Assembly: GCA_029556545.1 (NCBI GenBank)
Contig: JAKQEQ010000038.1
Coordinates: forward strand, 1 to 64,000
Direction of reading: 5' to 3'
Origin: Candidatus Hydrogenedentota bacterium
GTDB taxonomy: Bacteria > Hydrogenedentota > Hydrogenedentia > Hydrogenedentales > JAGMZX01
Length of the DNA stretch: 64,000 nt
This document shows positions 46,430-56,147 of this stretch, one piece after another. Under the pieces are notes generated by a model. That model ran no database searches. It was not told the origin of the DNA and saw nothing but the letters and a program-made list of their open reading frames with translations. Positions within the stretch are counted from its first letter, which is position 1; the number at the start of each line of letters is the position of its first letter. A program made the position numbers and the translations under genes.

Positions 46430-48145
46430 CTACGAGCGGGGATCGGCGGGGCGCAGCACGACGTAGGTCGGCAATCCCATCGCGCCGAAATACTCCATGA
46501 CTTCCGCAGCGGGCATGGCGGAGGGGTTCTCCGCCTGATACTTGATCTTCACGTACCCTTCGAGGCGCTCGAGGACCCGCGCGTCTTTCAAGGTCGAGGT
46601 GTTCATGGCGAGGCAGTTCTTGCACCACGTGGCCCAGAAATCGATCAACACCGGCTTGTTCTCGGCGCGCGCCTCGGCCAACCCTGCTTCCAGCGACGAT
46701 AGCCAGCCGTCTTCGTCCGCCGCACGGACGCTCGCGGCCACGGCGTCGCGGTCCACGAAGTACCGGTCGTTGAAGCCCAGTGCCGCGTGGTAGCCGTAGT
46801 ACGCGGCGAACGCGAGAATGAAGACCCCGAAGGCCTGCTTCACCCGCTCCATCCATGCGCCGGGCTTGGGCAGAAACGACAGCCCCGCGCCCGCGAAGGG
46901 CCACGGCAGCGCCATGCCCACGCCGAGCAGGAACGGCAGCAGCAGCGCCGCCGTCATGCCGGTGTTGTAGAGGTCCTGCGCGTAAACGATGGTGTAGATC
47001 ACGACCGGCGCGACACACGCCCCCGCCAGCAGCGCCGAGACACCGCCCATGAAGAAGGCGATGCCAAAACTGCGTTTCTCGTTGCGCCGCACACCGACGT
47101 GCGCCTGATACTTCGAGAAATCGATGTAAATAACATCGAACATGGCCAGCCCGAGCACGACGAAGAGGACCGCAATGCCGCCATTGAACCACGGGCTCGC
47201 GTTGATCGCGCCGAACACGGCGGACAACCCGAGCACCACGGCCAGCCCGAGCAACCCGTAGACGAAGGCGATGGCGAGGCCGTATGTGCCGCCGAGCGCG
47301 AAGCCGCGCAGCTTCGACCCGGCCCGCGCGCCCGCGCCGATGATCGCGAGGTTGATCGGGATCAAGGGCAGCACGCACGGCGTGAGGTTGAGCATCAGCC
47401 CGCCGCCGAGAACGAGCAACACGATCATCAACCCGCTTCTGCCGGCGAATCCGCCTGCGGCGGGCTTGCCCGCCGCCGCGCGGTCCAGAAACGCGAGAAA
47501 CGAGTCCACCGCATGGTAGCCGATCTCGCTGCCGCTGATGACGAACGCGTCGGCCAGGGGCCGCCACGCCGCCGCGGACGGCGCGACGGGCGACGCTTCC
47601 GCCGCATCGGGCGCGGGCGCGTCCGGGGGCATTGCAACGGCGCTTTCGCCGCCCGCGCCGACCTGTACGGGGATGCGCACCGCGAGTTCGGCGGGAAACG
47701 CGCAGACCTTGTCCGTGCACGCTTGGTACTTCAACGCGCCCGTGACCGCATACGCGCCCTCGGGCAGCGAGTCCGCGAGTTCGAGCACCGCCTCGATAAC
47801 GAATTCCTCGCCGTAGACCTCGAGCGGCGTCGGTTGAAACTGCGGCTGAAACATCTCCGATTTCGGGTAGACCACCTCCGCGATGCTTATGCCCTCCGGC
47901 GCTTCGAGGGAAATATCGGTCGGGTAGGCGTCCGGGTCCTTCGGCGCGTGCGCGTTCACGTGCCAGCCTTTCTCGAGCCGGAACGTGATCAGCGCGCGCG
48001 CCTGGCCGCCCGGTGCGACGGCTGCGGGCTCGATCTTCACCGAGTATTCGATCTTCGGGCCGCGCTGCGCCGATGCCGCGCCCGCGCACAGCGCCATCGC
48101 CAAGCCAAATAGAAGAGCGTATTTCGCGCGCTCGATGTTGAACAT
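46430..48145 (-). CDS. dsbD: thiol:disulfide interchange protein DsbD
   Basis: A 571-residue protein passing electrons from cytoplasmic thioredoxin to periplasmic proteins. Signal peptide (1-26, ends GAASAQ); DsbC-like N-domain with KYQACTDKVCAFP carrying its Cys pair; eight-helix membrane core with LNLTPCVLPLIPINL and GGACVAPVV-type GACVAPVVIYTIVYAQDL (the two membrane Cys); and thioredoxin-like C-domain with WCKNC at 507-511. All three Cys pairs are intact. GAGGAG precedes the ATG. Confidence 0.94.
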   Translation of the reverse strand: MFNIERAKYALLFGLAMALCAGAASAQRGPKIEYSVKIEPAAVAPGGQARALITFRLEKGWHVNAHAPKDPDAYPTDISLEAPEGISIAEVVYPKSEMFQPQFQPTPLEVYGEEFVIEAVLELADSLPEGAYAVTGALKYQACTDKVCAFPAELAVRIPVQVGAGGESAVAMPPDAPAPDAAEASPVAPSAAAWRPLADAFVISGSEIGYHAVDSFLAFLDRAAAGKPAAGGFAGRSGLMIVLLVLGGGLMLNLTPCVLPLIPINLAIIGAGARAGSKLRGFALGGTYGLAIAFVYGLLGLAVVLGLSAVFGAINASPWFNGGIAVLFVVLGLAMFDVIYIDFSKYQAHVGVRRNEKRSFGIAFFMGGVSALLAGACVAPVVIYTIVYAQDLYNTGMTAALLLPFLLGVGMALPWPFAGAGLSFLPKPGAWMERVKQAFGVFILAFAAYYGYHAALGFNDRYFVDRDAVAASVRAADEDGWLSSLEAGLAEARAENKPVLIDFWATWCKNCLAMNTSTLKDARVLERLEGYVKIKYQAENPSAMPAAEVMEYFGAMGLPTYVVLRPADPRS

Positions 48146-48293
48146 GGGACCACTCCTCGGCGGTTCGAGAAATACACTGCCTCGGGATTATGACGCACCG
48201 GAAACGGAAACGCCACAGCGCCGCGCGCGGGTGACAGGCGGCGCGCGGCTTATCCGAATAGAACAGACGCACCGGCCCGCTTCATTCCGGGGA

Positions 48294-49298
48294 TCACGCG
48301 GCGCCGTCGGGGGCGGCATCGCGACGCCGCCAGTACGTCGTGAGCAGGCTCGCGGTGATAATACACAGGAACACGAAGAAGACCGCGGGCAGCGTGGCCT
48401 TCTTGTCGAAGTGCTCCTTCGCAATCACCACGCCGAGTCCGGCGTTCTGCATCCCGATCTCGATGGCCAGCGTGCGACGCCGCGCGACCGCCATCCGGAA
48501 CAGCGCGCCGACGCCGTAGCCCGCCGCCATGCCATACAGGTTCAGCAGCACGTCCGCGCAGAGCAGCGTAAGCACGATGATCGGAAACACGACCGCCGCC
48601 TCGATCACCCCCTCGCCGTTGACATCGCCGATTGCGGCGGTGATCGACGGCAGCGAGTCGCGGTTTATGGCGATGACCACGCTGCAAATGAACACGATGA
48701 ACGTGGCCGAGATGGCGGGGAACACGTCGATGACGGCCTCGATGCGCGCGCGGGCGACGTAGCGCAGGCCGAACCCCGCCAGCAGCGGGACCACCACCGT
48801 GAGCATGAGATCGACGAACATGCCCGTGAACGGCACGTCCATCGCCGCGCCGGCCAGCAGGTACGTGACGCCCGGCGTCATGATCGGGCACAGCAGCGTG
48901 GACGCCGTGGTCAGCGACACCGAATACGCGGCGTCCGCCTTCGCGAGGTAACTCATGACGTTGCTCGTCATCGCGCCCGGCGCGGCCCCCGTCAGGATCA
49001 GCCCGACGGCGTATTCCGGCGGGAGTCGGAACGCCTTGCCCAGCAGAAACGCGCCCAGCGGCATGATCGTGTATTGCGCGCAACAGCCCACCACGACCAG
49101 CCAGGGTTTCCGCCCGAAAACGCGGAAATCCTGCGGCTTCAACACCACGCCGATGCCGAACATCGTCAAGGCGAAGAACCACTTCATCCCCTTGCCGATA
49201 TACTGGAACGCCTCCGGCCAGCAATACGCCGCCACGCCCCCCAGCACCACCCAAATCACCAGATTCCGCGTATAGTATTGCAGCGCCCGATTGAACAT
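48294..49298 (-). CDS. bile acid:sodium symporter (BASS) family protein
   Basis: A 334-residue inner-membrane protein with about nine helices. Family features include LTGAAPGAMTSNVMSYLAKADAAYSVSLT (the crossover helix region with Asn/Pro) and, near the C-terminus, IEIGMQNAGLGVVIA. Bacterial members take up organic anions such as pantoate, oxo-acids or bile acids with sodium; the substrate here is not known. The ATG at 49298 follows GGAAGGGCGGCC and begins the first helix; upstream in-frame sequence is not family-like. Confidence 0.92.
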   Translation of the reverse strand: MFNRALQYYTRNLVIWVVLGGVAAYCWPEAFQYIGKGMKWFFALTMFGIGVVLKPQDFRVFGRKPWLVVVGCCAQYTIMPLGAFLLGKAFRLPPEYAVGLILTGAAPGAMTSNVMSYLAKADAAYSVSLTTASTLLCPIMTPGVTYLLAGAAMDVPFTGMFVDLMLTVVVPLLAGFGLRYVARARIEAVIDVFPAISATFIVFICSVVIAINRDSLPSITAAIGDVNGEGVIEAAVVFPIIVLTLLCADVLLNLYGMAAGYGVGALFRMAVARRRTLAIEIGMQNAGLGVVIAKEHFDKKATLPAVFFVFLCIITASLLTTYWRRRDAAPDGAA

Positions 49299-49474
49299 GG
49301 CCGCCCTTCCGCCTCCAAGACCTCGCGTGTACCGACCGCAACGCATCGTATCACATCGCCGCTGATTTGCAATCCGCGACGCCGGAAGGGCATCATGAGG
49401 CTCTCCCCGCGCGCATGTTCCACAAGGTCTGCGCGGCATCCGTGCAAGTAAATAATGGTCGAGGACGGCTTTTC

Positions 49475-52400
49475 ATGAGCAAACAGGTATTCGATCCGGC
49501 GCCGACGCCGTTCAACTTCTCGAAGGCGGAGGAGAACGTGATCCGGTTCTGGAAAGAGCGCGGCATCTATCATAAGAGTCTCGAACAACGAAAAGACACG
49601 CCGAAATTCGTATTTTACGAAGGCCCGCCCACGGCGAACGGCCTGCCCCATCCCGGCCATTGCCTCACGCGCACGATCAAGGACATCTTCCCGCGCTACA
49701 AAACGATGACCGGCCATTATTGCGAGCGCAAGGCCGGTTGGGACACCCACGGCCTGCCGGTCGAGATCGAGGTCTGCAAGGAACTCGGGATTCTCGAGGG
49801 CGGCAAGGCCGCCATCGAGGAATACGGCGTCGAGCGCTTCAACCGCGCGTGCGTCGAGTCCGTCTTTCGCTACCAGCGGGAATGGGAGGAACTCACGGAC
49901 CGGATCGGTTTCTGGGTGGACCTCGAAGAAGCCTATGTCACGTATCATCAGAGTTACGTCGAGAGCGTCTGGTGGGCGCTGAAACAACTTTTCGATCGCG
50001 GCCTGCTTTACCAGGGCCACAAGGTGGTCTGGTGGTGGGCCCAGGGCGGCACCGCCCTGTCCGCGGGCGAGGTCGGCGAAGGCTACCGCGACACGGACGA
50101 CCCGGCGATCACCGTCGCGCTCACGCTCACGCCGGAAAGCACGGAGCGCCTCGGCCTGAGTCCCGCGAAGGCCCACCTGCTCATCTGGACCACGACGCCG
50201 TGGACGCTGATCAGCAATTGCGCGGCCTGCGTCGGCGCGGACATCGAGTACGCCATTGCAAAGATCGAACAGAAGGACGGTTCCCACGAATTCGTGCTGC
50301 TCGCGGCCCCGCTGGTCGAGAAGTATTTCGCAAAAGGCGCGGAAGTGGTGCGCGGCGTGCGCGGCGCGGACCTCGTCGGGCTGCACTATGAGCCACTCTT
50401 CAATTACGGCCCCCCCGAGCGCATCGCGGGCGAGGACGCGCCCCATGACATCTGGTGCGTCATCGCGGGCGATTTCGTGGACCTCGAAACCGGCACGGGC
50501 ATCGTGCACATCGCGCCGGCCTTCGGCGAGGACGACTACCGCGTCTGCAAGGACCGGGGCATCGGCTTCCTCTGCTACGTGAAACCGGACGGCACGTTTG
50601 ACGAGCGTGTGACGGACGTGGACCCCACGGATCAGCAGCCGTTGGCGGGCAAGTTCTGCAAGGACGCGGACAAGGGCGTCATCCGCCTCCTGAAAAACCG
50701 CCACCTGGTCCTCAAGCAGGAAACGTACCGCCACCCGTACCCGTTCTGTCCCCGCGCCGAGGACGAACCGCTCATCCAGTACGCGCGGAAAAGCTGGTTC
50801 ATCCGCACATCACAGTTCGTCGCGGACTTCCTCGCGAACAACAAGGCGATCAACTGGCTGCCCGAGCATATCCGCGACGGCCGCTTCGGAAATTTCCTCG
50901 AAAGCAACGTGGACTGGTCCCTCTCGCGGGAGCGCTACTGGGGCACGCCGCTCCCCGTCTGGGTCTGCGAAAAAACGGGCCATATGGAGGCCGTGGGCTC
51001 GTATGCCGAGTTGCTCGCGAAGCCGGACGTGCAAGGCACCGAGGTCTGGGAGCAGGCCAAGGCCGCGCATCCCGAGTTCAGCGACCACCTGAAGGTCCAC
51101 AAGCCGTACATCGACGCGGTGACGTACCGAAGCCCGAAGGACCCGACGGCCCGCATGCGGCGCGTGCCCGAGGTCATCGACTGCTGGTTCGACGCGGGCT
51201 GCATGCCCTTCGCGCAATGGGGCTACCCCCACGCGCCCGGCTCGGACCGGCGGTTCAAGGAATCGTTCCCCGCCGACTTCATCAGCGAGGCCATTGACCA
51301 GACGCGCGGGTGGTTCTACGCACTGCTCGCCATCAGCACGGTCGTCCACGGCAAGGACGCGCCGTGGCCGCACCCGTTCAGGACGTGCATCTGCCTCGGC
51401 CACATCATGGGCGAAGACGGCACGAAACTGTCGAAGCGGCTGAAGAATTACGCCGAGCCGAAGGTGCTCTTCGAAAAATTCAGCGCGGACGCGCTGCGGT
51501 GGAGCTTCATCGCGAAGAACCCGCCCACGAGCACGGGCCGCCTCTCCGAGCACAACGTCGAAGAATCTCAGCGCGAAGTGCTCATCCGCTGGTTCAACGT
51601 CTTCAGCTTCTTCACCATCTACGCGAACCTCGACGGCTTCGACCCGGCGGACGCGCCCCCCGACGTGCTCGCGCGCGTGCTCGCGGGATCACCCGATCGG
51701 TCCGATCGGTCCGATCCGTCCGATCCGTCCGATCCGTCCGATCCGTCCGATCAGTCCGGCGTCGCGCCCTACGCGCCCGTCGCGCAACGCGCCGAACTCG
51801 ACCGCTGGATTCTCCACGAACTCGCCCGCACGACCCTCGAAGTGCGTCGCGCCATGGACGCCTACGAGTGCCATCCCGCCGCGCGCCTGATCTCCGAGTT
51901 CATCGACAGCCTCTCGAACTGGTACGTGCGCCGCAGCCGCGCCCGGTTCTGGGCCTCCGAATGGACCCAGGACAAGGCGGACGCCTACTGGACCCTCTAC
52001 GAGTGCCTGCTCACGCTGTCGCGCCTGGCCGCGCCGTTCCTGCCCTTCTTCAGCGAGACCGCGTGGCGCACGCTCGTCAAGCCCGTCGAAGGCGCGGTCG
52101 AGAGCGTCCACCTGGCCCCCTATCCCGACGCGGACCCCGCCGCCATCGACCACGCGCTCCTCGACGACATGGCCGTGACCCGCGAAGCGGTCAGCCTCGG
52201 CCTCAGCGCGCGGCGATCGCGCAACATCAAAGTGCGCCAGCCCCTCGGCCTGTGCGAACTCGTCCTGGCCGATGAAAGCCGGAAAGAGGGCCTGACAAAG
52301 CACCTCGACCTCATCATGGAGGAATTGAACGTCAAACAGGTCGAATTCACCGACGCCCCGGAACAGTACGTCGCCTACGAGGTCAAGCCGAACTTCAAGG

Positions 52401-52894
52401 CGCTCGGCCCGAAATTCGGCAAGAAGATGAAGGCCGTCGCGACGGCCTTGGCCGAAGGCGACAGCGCGTCCTTCTACGCGCAACTCCAGTCCGGGCCGGT
52501 CCGCCTCGACGTGGACGGCGATCGCCTCGAACTCACCGGCGACGACCTCGAAGTCCGGCTCACCGCGAAGGAAGGCTTCGCCGCGGCCCAGGGCAGGGGC
52601 CTTGTCGTCGTCCTCGCCACCGAAATCACCGAGGAACTCCGCCGCGAAGGCTGGACCCGCGAATTCATCCACACCATCCAGAACATCCGCAAAGACCAGG
52701 GCCTCCCCTACGACGCCCGCATCGACGTCGCCGTCCAGACCGCGGACCCGGACCTCGCCGGGCTCATCGAGCAATTCCGCAGCACCATCAGCCATGAAGT
52801 GCTCGCATCGAGCCTCGTCATCGCCCCCGGCGACGACGCCCCCCGCGTCCAAGTCGAGGACGACGAGATCGGCCTGCGCGTGACAGCGAAGTGA
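49475..52894 (+). CDS. ileS: isoleucine--tRNA ligase
   Basis: A 1139-residue class I synthetase charging tRNA-Ile. The HIGH-type motif is PTANGLPHPGH and the KMSKS-type motif GTKLSKRLKN. The form of the N-terminal part (TMTGHYCERKAGWDTHGLPVEIEVCKELG) suggests the eukaryote-like type 2 IleRS, the type with natural mupirocin resistance. The ATG at 49475 follows GAGGACGGC. It is about 90 residues longer than usual; part of this is a microsatellite insertion (RSDRSDPSDPSDPSDPSD) at about residues 740-760, before the tRNA-binding domain. Confidence 0.96.
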   Translation: MSKQVFDPAPTPFNFSKAEENVIRFWKERGIYHKSLEQRKDTPKFVFYEGPPTANGLPHPGHCLTRTIKDIFPRYKTMTGHYCERKAGWDTHGLPVEIEVCKELGILEGGKAAIEEYGVERFNRACVESVFRYQREWEELTDRIGFWVDLEEAYVTYHQSYVESVWWALKQLFDRGLLYQGHKVVWWWAQGGTALSAGEVGEGYRDTDDPAITVALTLTPESTERLGLSPAKAHLLIWTTTPWTLISNCAACVGADIEYAIAKIEQKDGSHEFVLLAAPLVEKYFAKGAEVVRGVRGADLVGLHYEPLFNYGPPERIAGEDAPHDIWCVIAGDFVDLETGTGIVHIAPAFGEDDYRVCKDRGIGFLCYVKPDGTFDERVTDVDPTDQQPLAGKFCKDADKGVIRLLKNRHLVLKQETYRHPYPFCPRAEDEPLIQYARKSWFIRTSQFVADFLANNKAINWLPEHIRDGRFGNFLESNVDWSLSRERYWGTPLPVWVCEKTGHMEAVGSYAELLAKPDVQGTEVWEQAKAAHPEFSDHLKVHKPYIDAVTYRSPKDPTARMRRVPEVIDCWFDAGCMPFAQWGYPHAPGSDRRFKESFPADFISEAIDQTRGWFYALLAISTVVHGKDAPWPHPFRTCICLGHIMGEDGTKLSKRLKNYAEPKVLFEKFSADALRWSFIAKNPPTSTGRLSEHNVEESQREVLIRWFNVFSFFTIYANLDGFDPADAPPDVLARVLAGSPDRSDRSDPSDPSDPSDPSDQSGVAPYAPVAQRAELDRWILHELARTTLEVRRAMDAYECHPAARLISEFIDSLSNWYVRRSRARFWASEWTQDKADAYWTLYECLLTLSRLAAPFLPFFSETAWRTLVKPVEGAVESVHLAPYPDADPAAIDHALLDDMAVTREAVSLGLSARRSRNIKVRQPLGLCELVLADESRKEGLTKHLDLIMEELNVKQVEFTDAPEQYVAYEVKPNFKALGPKFGKKMKAVATALAEGDSASFYAQLQSGPVRLDVDGDRLELTGDDLEVRLTAKEGFAAAQGRGLVVVLATEITEELRREGWTREFIHTIQNIRKDQGLPYDARIDVAVQTADPDLAGLIEQFRSTISHEVLASSLVIAPGDDAPRVQVEDDEIGLRVTAK
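51692..51757 (+). repeat. 9-bp microsatellite inside ileS
   Basis: TCCGATCSG units repeated about seven times encode Ser-Asp-Arg/Pro triplets. Unit length is a multiple of three, so copy-number change does not shift the frame. Confidence 0.9.
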
Positions 52895-52994
52895 TCGCAA
52901 CCTGCGGGCCGCGAATCGGGGAAGGAAGTAAAGAACTGCTCGCGCACCCACCCTCGAACGCTTGCCCAGAACGGTGTGCGGCGTCGCCGGCTCG

Positions 52995-53092
52995 GGCCAG
53001 GCGCTCCTACAGCACACGAACCAATCCGACTACGGCTGCTTCCGTCAGGACCTGACCGGGTTTGCCGGCGGCCCGTTGAGTAGGACCCAGCC
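52995..53092 (-). ncRNA. ffs: signal recognition particle RNA, small (4.5S) type
   Basis: The minus strand has the SRP core GGUCAGGUCC...GGAAGCAGCC (53035-53059 region) with the apical loop, symmetric loop and the AGCAG side. The ends pair as GGCUGGGUCCUAC with GUAGGAGCGCCUGGCC around a three-base bulge, giving the expected ~98-nt hairpin without Alu domain. The apical part reads CUGAC instead of CCGGAA, a small variant. It targets nascent membrane proteins with Ffh. A reading frame across it is spurious. Confidence 0.9.
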
Positions 53093-53354
53093 GTCAACGC
53101 CACGTGCGCCGCGCCTATAAAGAGCAAGACGCCCTCAAGTGGGAATTCAACCTCGCTGAAGCGGATTGCGAGTTACAGGACACCGCTAGTTTCCCGTCTA
53201 GCGCGAGCAAAATCGGCGTCGAATTCACACTATTCGGCAACGAGCGACTCTAACAGACGCCCCCGCGGACTGTCAAACGCAACCCGCCCGCGCCATGCCG
53301 TCCCTCTTGCGCCGTGATGCGCACGCCGCGTGTTCGGCGCGCGTCCTGAAACGG
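53093..53354. other. intergenic region between SRP RNA and the acyl-CoA-binding protein gene
   Basis: No gene, repeat or tRNA recognised. A TTTATAGG stretch at 53113-53121 (minus strand) might be the -10 of the SRP RNA promoter. Confidence 0.5.
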
Positions 53355-53630
53355 TCAGGCCTGCTGGTCCGCCGCCTTGAGTTCCTCGACGAATTCGATG
53401 TACTGCGTCATCGCGTCGTCCTGCGACGTGCCCTCGAGAGCCTTCCAGGCGTCGTACTTGAACCGGCCCGCCGGGTTCAGCATGCCGGGGCGTTCCCCCG
53501 TGCAATCGCCGGCGCTCGCCTGCTTGTACAGCGCGTACAGGCGCAGCTTCGCCATGTTGTCCGGCGCCTGGGACAACTGCGTGACTTCCTGGCTGGCTTG
53601 CTCGAAGCGGGCTTTCAAATCGTCGGACAT
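53355..53630 (-). CDS. acyl-CoA-binding protein
   Basis: A 91-residue cytoplasmic ACBP, the usual length. The family pattern is clear: MSDDLKARFEQASQEVTQL, LRLYALYKQASAGDC, and FKYDAWKALEGTSQDDAMTQYI with the Lys/Tyr ligands of the CoA head group. It buffers and carries long-chain acyl-CoA. AAGGGGAAC precedes the ATG at 53630. ACBP is mainly eukaryotic and patchy in bacteria. The gene stands alone. Confidence 0.92.
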   Translation of the reverse strand: MSDDLKARFEQASQEVTQLSQAPDNMAKLRLYALYKQASAGDCTGERPGMLNPAGRFKYDAWKALEGTSQDDAMTQYIEFVEELKAADQQA

Positions 53631-53812
53631 GGCGGCGTTCCCCTTCTCAGTTGGGTCAATGAAAACACTAAAGACACGAATTTCAAGAGACTTATACCCG
53701 ATTTCATGCCCGGAATGCAAGCGCCGACCGACACCCGCCAAGTATTGCATGCGGCCCGGCTGGACGCCTAGAATGGAAACGCCAGTTGTATTGGACGAGT
53801 TGGAACGTCGAA

Positions 53813-55171
53813 ATGACCCTGCGACTCTCGGCATACGGGCGGGCGTCCGCGGTACCGTCGCCGGTGAACCGGATGATGGCGGAGTTCGCCACGGATTTTC
53901 GGGACGGGGTGGACATCAACCTCGGCGTCGGTTACGTCAACGAGAAGACGATCCCGGACCGGCGGCTGGTCGAGGCGCTTGCCGAGGTGGCGGCCCACCC
54001 CGAGCGCTACCGCCAAGCCTTCAACTACGGCGGGCCGCACGGCTCGCCGAATCTGGTCCGCGCGTTGCGGCGGTACTACCTGGAACACCGCATCGGCGGG
54101 ATCGACGAGGCGCTCTTGGCCCGCAAGGAAATCGTCATCGGCCCGAGCGGCGCCACGAGCATCCTCGACGCGCTGGCGGACGCGTTCGAGCCGGGGCTGG
54201 TCGTCACCGCCGACCCGATGTATTACATCTACTGCAATTACCTGGAGCGCAAGGGCTTCCGCGTGGTCACCGTGCCGGAGGACCACGAAGGCATCGACCC
54301 GGACGCCGTCGATGCCCGCCTCACGGCGCTGGGCGACGCGGTCCGCGACCTCGCGTTCTTCTACATCGTCACCATCAACAACCCGAGCTGCGCCATCCTC
54401 TCGAACGCGCGCCGCCGGCGTCTCGTGGAACTCGCCGCCGACTGGTCGCGCAGGCTGGGCCGCACCGTGCCGCTTTTCTTTGATCAAGCCTACGAGTGGC
54501 TCCTGCACGACCCGGAAGCGGAACGGCCCGTCTCCGGCCTGTGTTTCGACGATGCGGACGTGGTCCACGAGATCGGCACGCTCTCGAAGGTGCTCGCGCC
54601 GGCCCTGCGCATCGGCTTCATGATCGGCCCGCCGGGGCCGCTGATGGACGCCGTGGTGCAGAAGACGAGCGACGTCGGCTTCAGCGCGCCCTTGGCCAAC
54701 CAGGAAGTCGCCGCGTACATGCTCGAACACCACATTGCCGAGCAGCTTGCGCACGTGAACGCGGGCTATCGCGCGAAGGCGCGGGCGGTCCGCGAGGGCA
54801 TCGACGAAATGCTCGGGCCGTTCCTCGAAGACCGCGGCGGCGGCAGCGCGGGTTTCTACTTCTATCTCACCTTCCGCGACGTGGCCACGGACACGGGCTC
54901 CCCCTTCTTCCGCTACCTGACCCGCACCACCGGCGACCCCGAAATCGACGGTCCCGCCGCGCAACGCAACCCGCGCGTCATCTACATCCCCGGCGAGTAC
55001 TGCGTACACCCGGCGGGCGCATCGGTCGCGAAGGGCCGCCGCCAACTGCGCCTGTCCTACGGATTCGAGGAAGTCCCGGCAATACTGCGGGCCGTCGCCA
55101 TCATGCGCGAGGCCGCGGACTACGCCCGCGCGCGCCGGGACTCCGAACGCCCCGCTTGCCCGGCATCCTGA
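53813..55171 (+). CDS. PLP-dependent aminotransferase, class I/II
   Basis: A 452-residue fold-type I enzyme. Seen are FNYGGPHGSPNLVRALRRYY near the N-terminal substrate region, VIGPSGATSILDALADAF for phosphate binding, Asn/Asp in TINNPSC and FFDQAYEWLL, and the PLP lysine in EIGTLSKVLAPALRIGFMIG. The pattern is that of MocR-like or 2-aminoadipate-type aminotransferases without a DNA-binding domain. ATG at 53813 is used; a TTG 27 nt upstream is possible. Amino donor and acceptor unknown. Confidence 0.9.
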   Translation: MTLRLSAYGRASAVPSPVNRMMAEFATDFRDGVDINLGVGYVNEKTIPDRRLVEALAEVAAHPERYRQAFNYGGPHGSPNLVRALRRYYLEHRIGGIDEALLARKEIVIGPSGATSILDALADAFEPGLVVTADPMYYIYCNYLERKGFRVVTVPEDHEGIDPDAVDARLTALGDAVRDLAFFYIVTINNPSCAILSNARRRRLVELAADWSRRLGRTVPLFFDQAYEWLLHDPEAERPVSGLCFDDADVVHEIGTLSKVLAPALRIGFMIGPPGPLMDAVVQKTSDVGFSAPLANQEVAAYMLEHHIAEQLAHVNAGYRAKARAVREGIDEMLGPFLEDRGGGSAGFYFYLTFRDVATDTGSPFFRYLTRTTGDPEIDGPAAQRNPRVIYIPGEYCVHPAGASVAKGRRQLRLSYGFEEVPAILRAVAIMREAADYARARRDSERPACPAS

Positions 55172-55196
55172 TCTTGCGGGCGCCCCGGCGCGACGG

Positions 55197-56147
55197 TCAC
55201 CGCTTTGCGTTGCCAAGCGCGATCCGCGCGTTGCGCAGCATGCCGCCGTGCTTCGCGCGCCGGACGGGCGTCCCAGCGAACCGCGCGTTGAAGGCGTCCT
55301 CATCCTGTTCCGCGAGTTCGGCAAGCGCGGGGTGGGCGACGCCGGGGCGCGGATGAAACGCCGCCTCGTCCGTCGTCTTCGCGAATCGGTTCCAGGGGCA
55401 GACCTCCTGGCAGATGTCGCACCCGAAGACCCAATCGCGGAAGGCCGCGTGCAGCGCTTCCGGGATTTCGCCCCGGTTTTCGATCGTGTGATACGAGATG
55501 CACAGCCGCGAATCGACAACGCCCGGCGCGACAATGGCCCGGGTCGGGCAGGCGTCGATGCACGCGCGGCACGATCCGCAGCAGTCCTCGACGGGACGGT
55601 CCGGCGCGAGTTCCACCGTCGTCAGAATGACGCCGAGAAAGAACCACGAACCGAGATCGCGCCGTAATACCAGGCTGTTCCTGCCGATCCAGCCCACCCC
55701 CGCGCGCGCCGCCCAGGCCCGTTCGAGGACCGGCCCGCTGTCGATGCGACAATACGTCCGCGCGCCCGGCTCGAATCCCTCGACTGTCGCCGCCAGCGCC
55801 CGCAGCGGACGCCGCAGCACCTTGTGGTAGTCGCGGCCCCACGCATACGCCGCCACCTTCCCGGAGCCCGGCGGCTGCTCGGGCCGCGGATGATGATAGT
55901 TGCGCGCCACGACGATCACGGACTTCGCGCCTGGCAAGAGCAGTTGCGGGTCCTGCCGCGCGGCGCGTGTCCGCGCCATCCACGCCATGTCCGCGTGATA
56001 CCCCCGTTCGAGCCACGCGCCAAGCCGGTCCTCCGGGTCCGGCGCCTCGGCCCGCGCGATGCCGCAGGCATCGAAACCGAGTTCGCGCGCCGCCCGCTTC
56101 ATTTGATCAGCGCGCGCGGCAACAGAATCGACCGCATGATCGCTCAT
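55197..56147 (-). CDS. queG: epoxyqueuosine reductase
   Basis: A 316-residue cobalamin and Fe-S enzyme for the last step of queuosine synthesis in tRNA. Two 4Fe-4S motifs are present: CCGSCRACIDACPTRAI at about 195-210 and CDICQEVCPWN at about 250, together with RNYHHPRP, KDYHKVL-like GRDYHKVLRRPL and GRNSLVL. The ATG overlaps the stop of the upstream sensor gene by ATGA. The C-terminus is short compared with forms that carry HEAT repeats. Confidence 0.94.
   Translation of the reverse strand: MSDHAVDSVAARADQMKRAARELGFDACGIARAEAPDPEDRLGAWLERGYHADMAWMARTRAARQDPQLLLPGAKSVIVVARNYHHPRPEQPPGSGKVAAYAWGRDYHKVLRRPLRALAATVEGFEPGARTYCRIDSGPVLERAWAARAGVGWIGRNSLVLRRDLGSWFFLGVILTTVELAPDRPVEDCCGSCRACIDACPTRAIVAPGVVDSRLCISYHTIENRGEIPEALHAAFRDWVFGCDICQEVCPWNRFAKTTDEAAFHPRPGVAHPALAELAEQDEDAFNARFAGTPVRRAKHGGMLRNARIALGNAKR

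Noticed and set aside
46341-48272. A long upstream extension of the solute-binding protein frame
   Set aside because: It is an alternative frame through dsbD; the lipoprotein signal at 46340 marks the real start.
52708-53127. A 139-codon minus-strand frame across the end of ileS and the gap behind it
   Set aside because: It runs antisense to ileS and across the SRP RNA; no protein family resemblance.
53093-53354. tRNA gene next to the SRP RNA
   Set aside because: No cloverleaf or T-loop sequence could be found here or elsewhere in the window.
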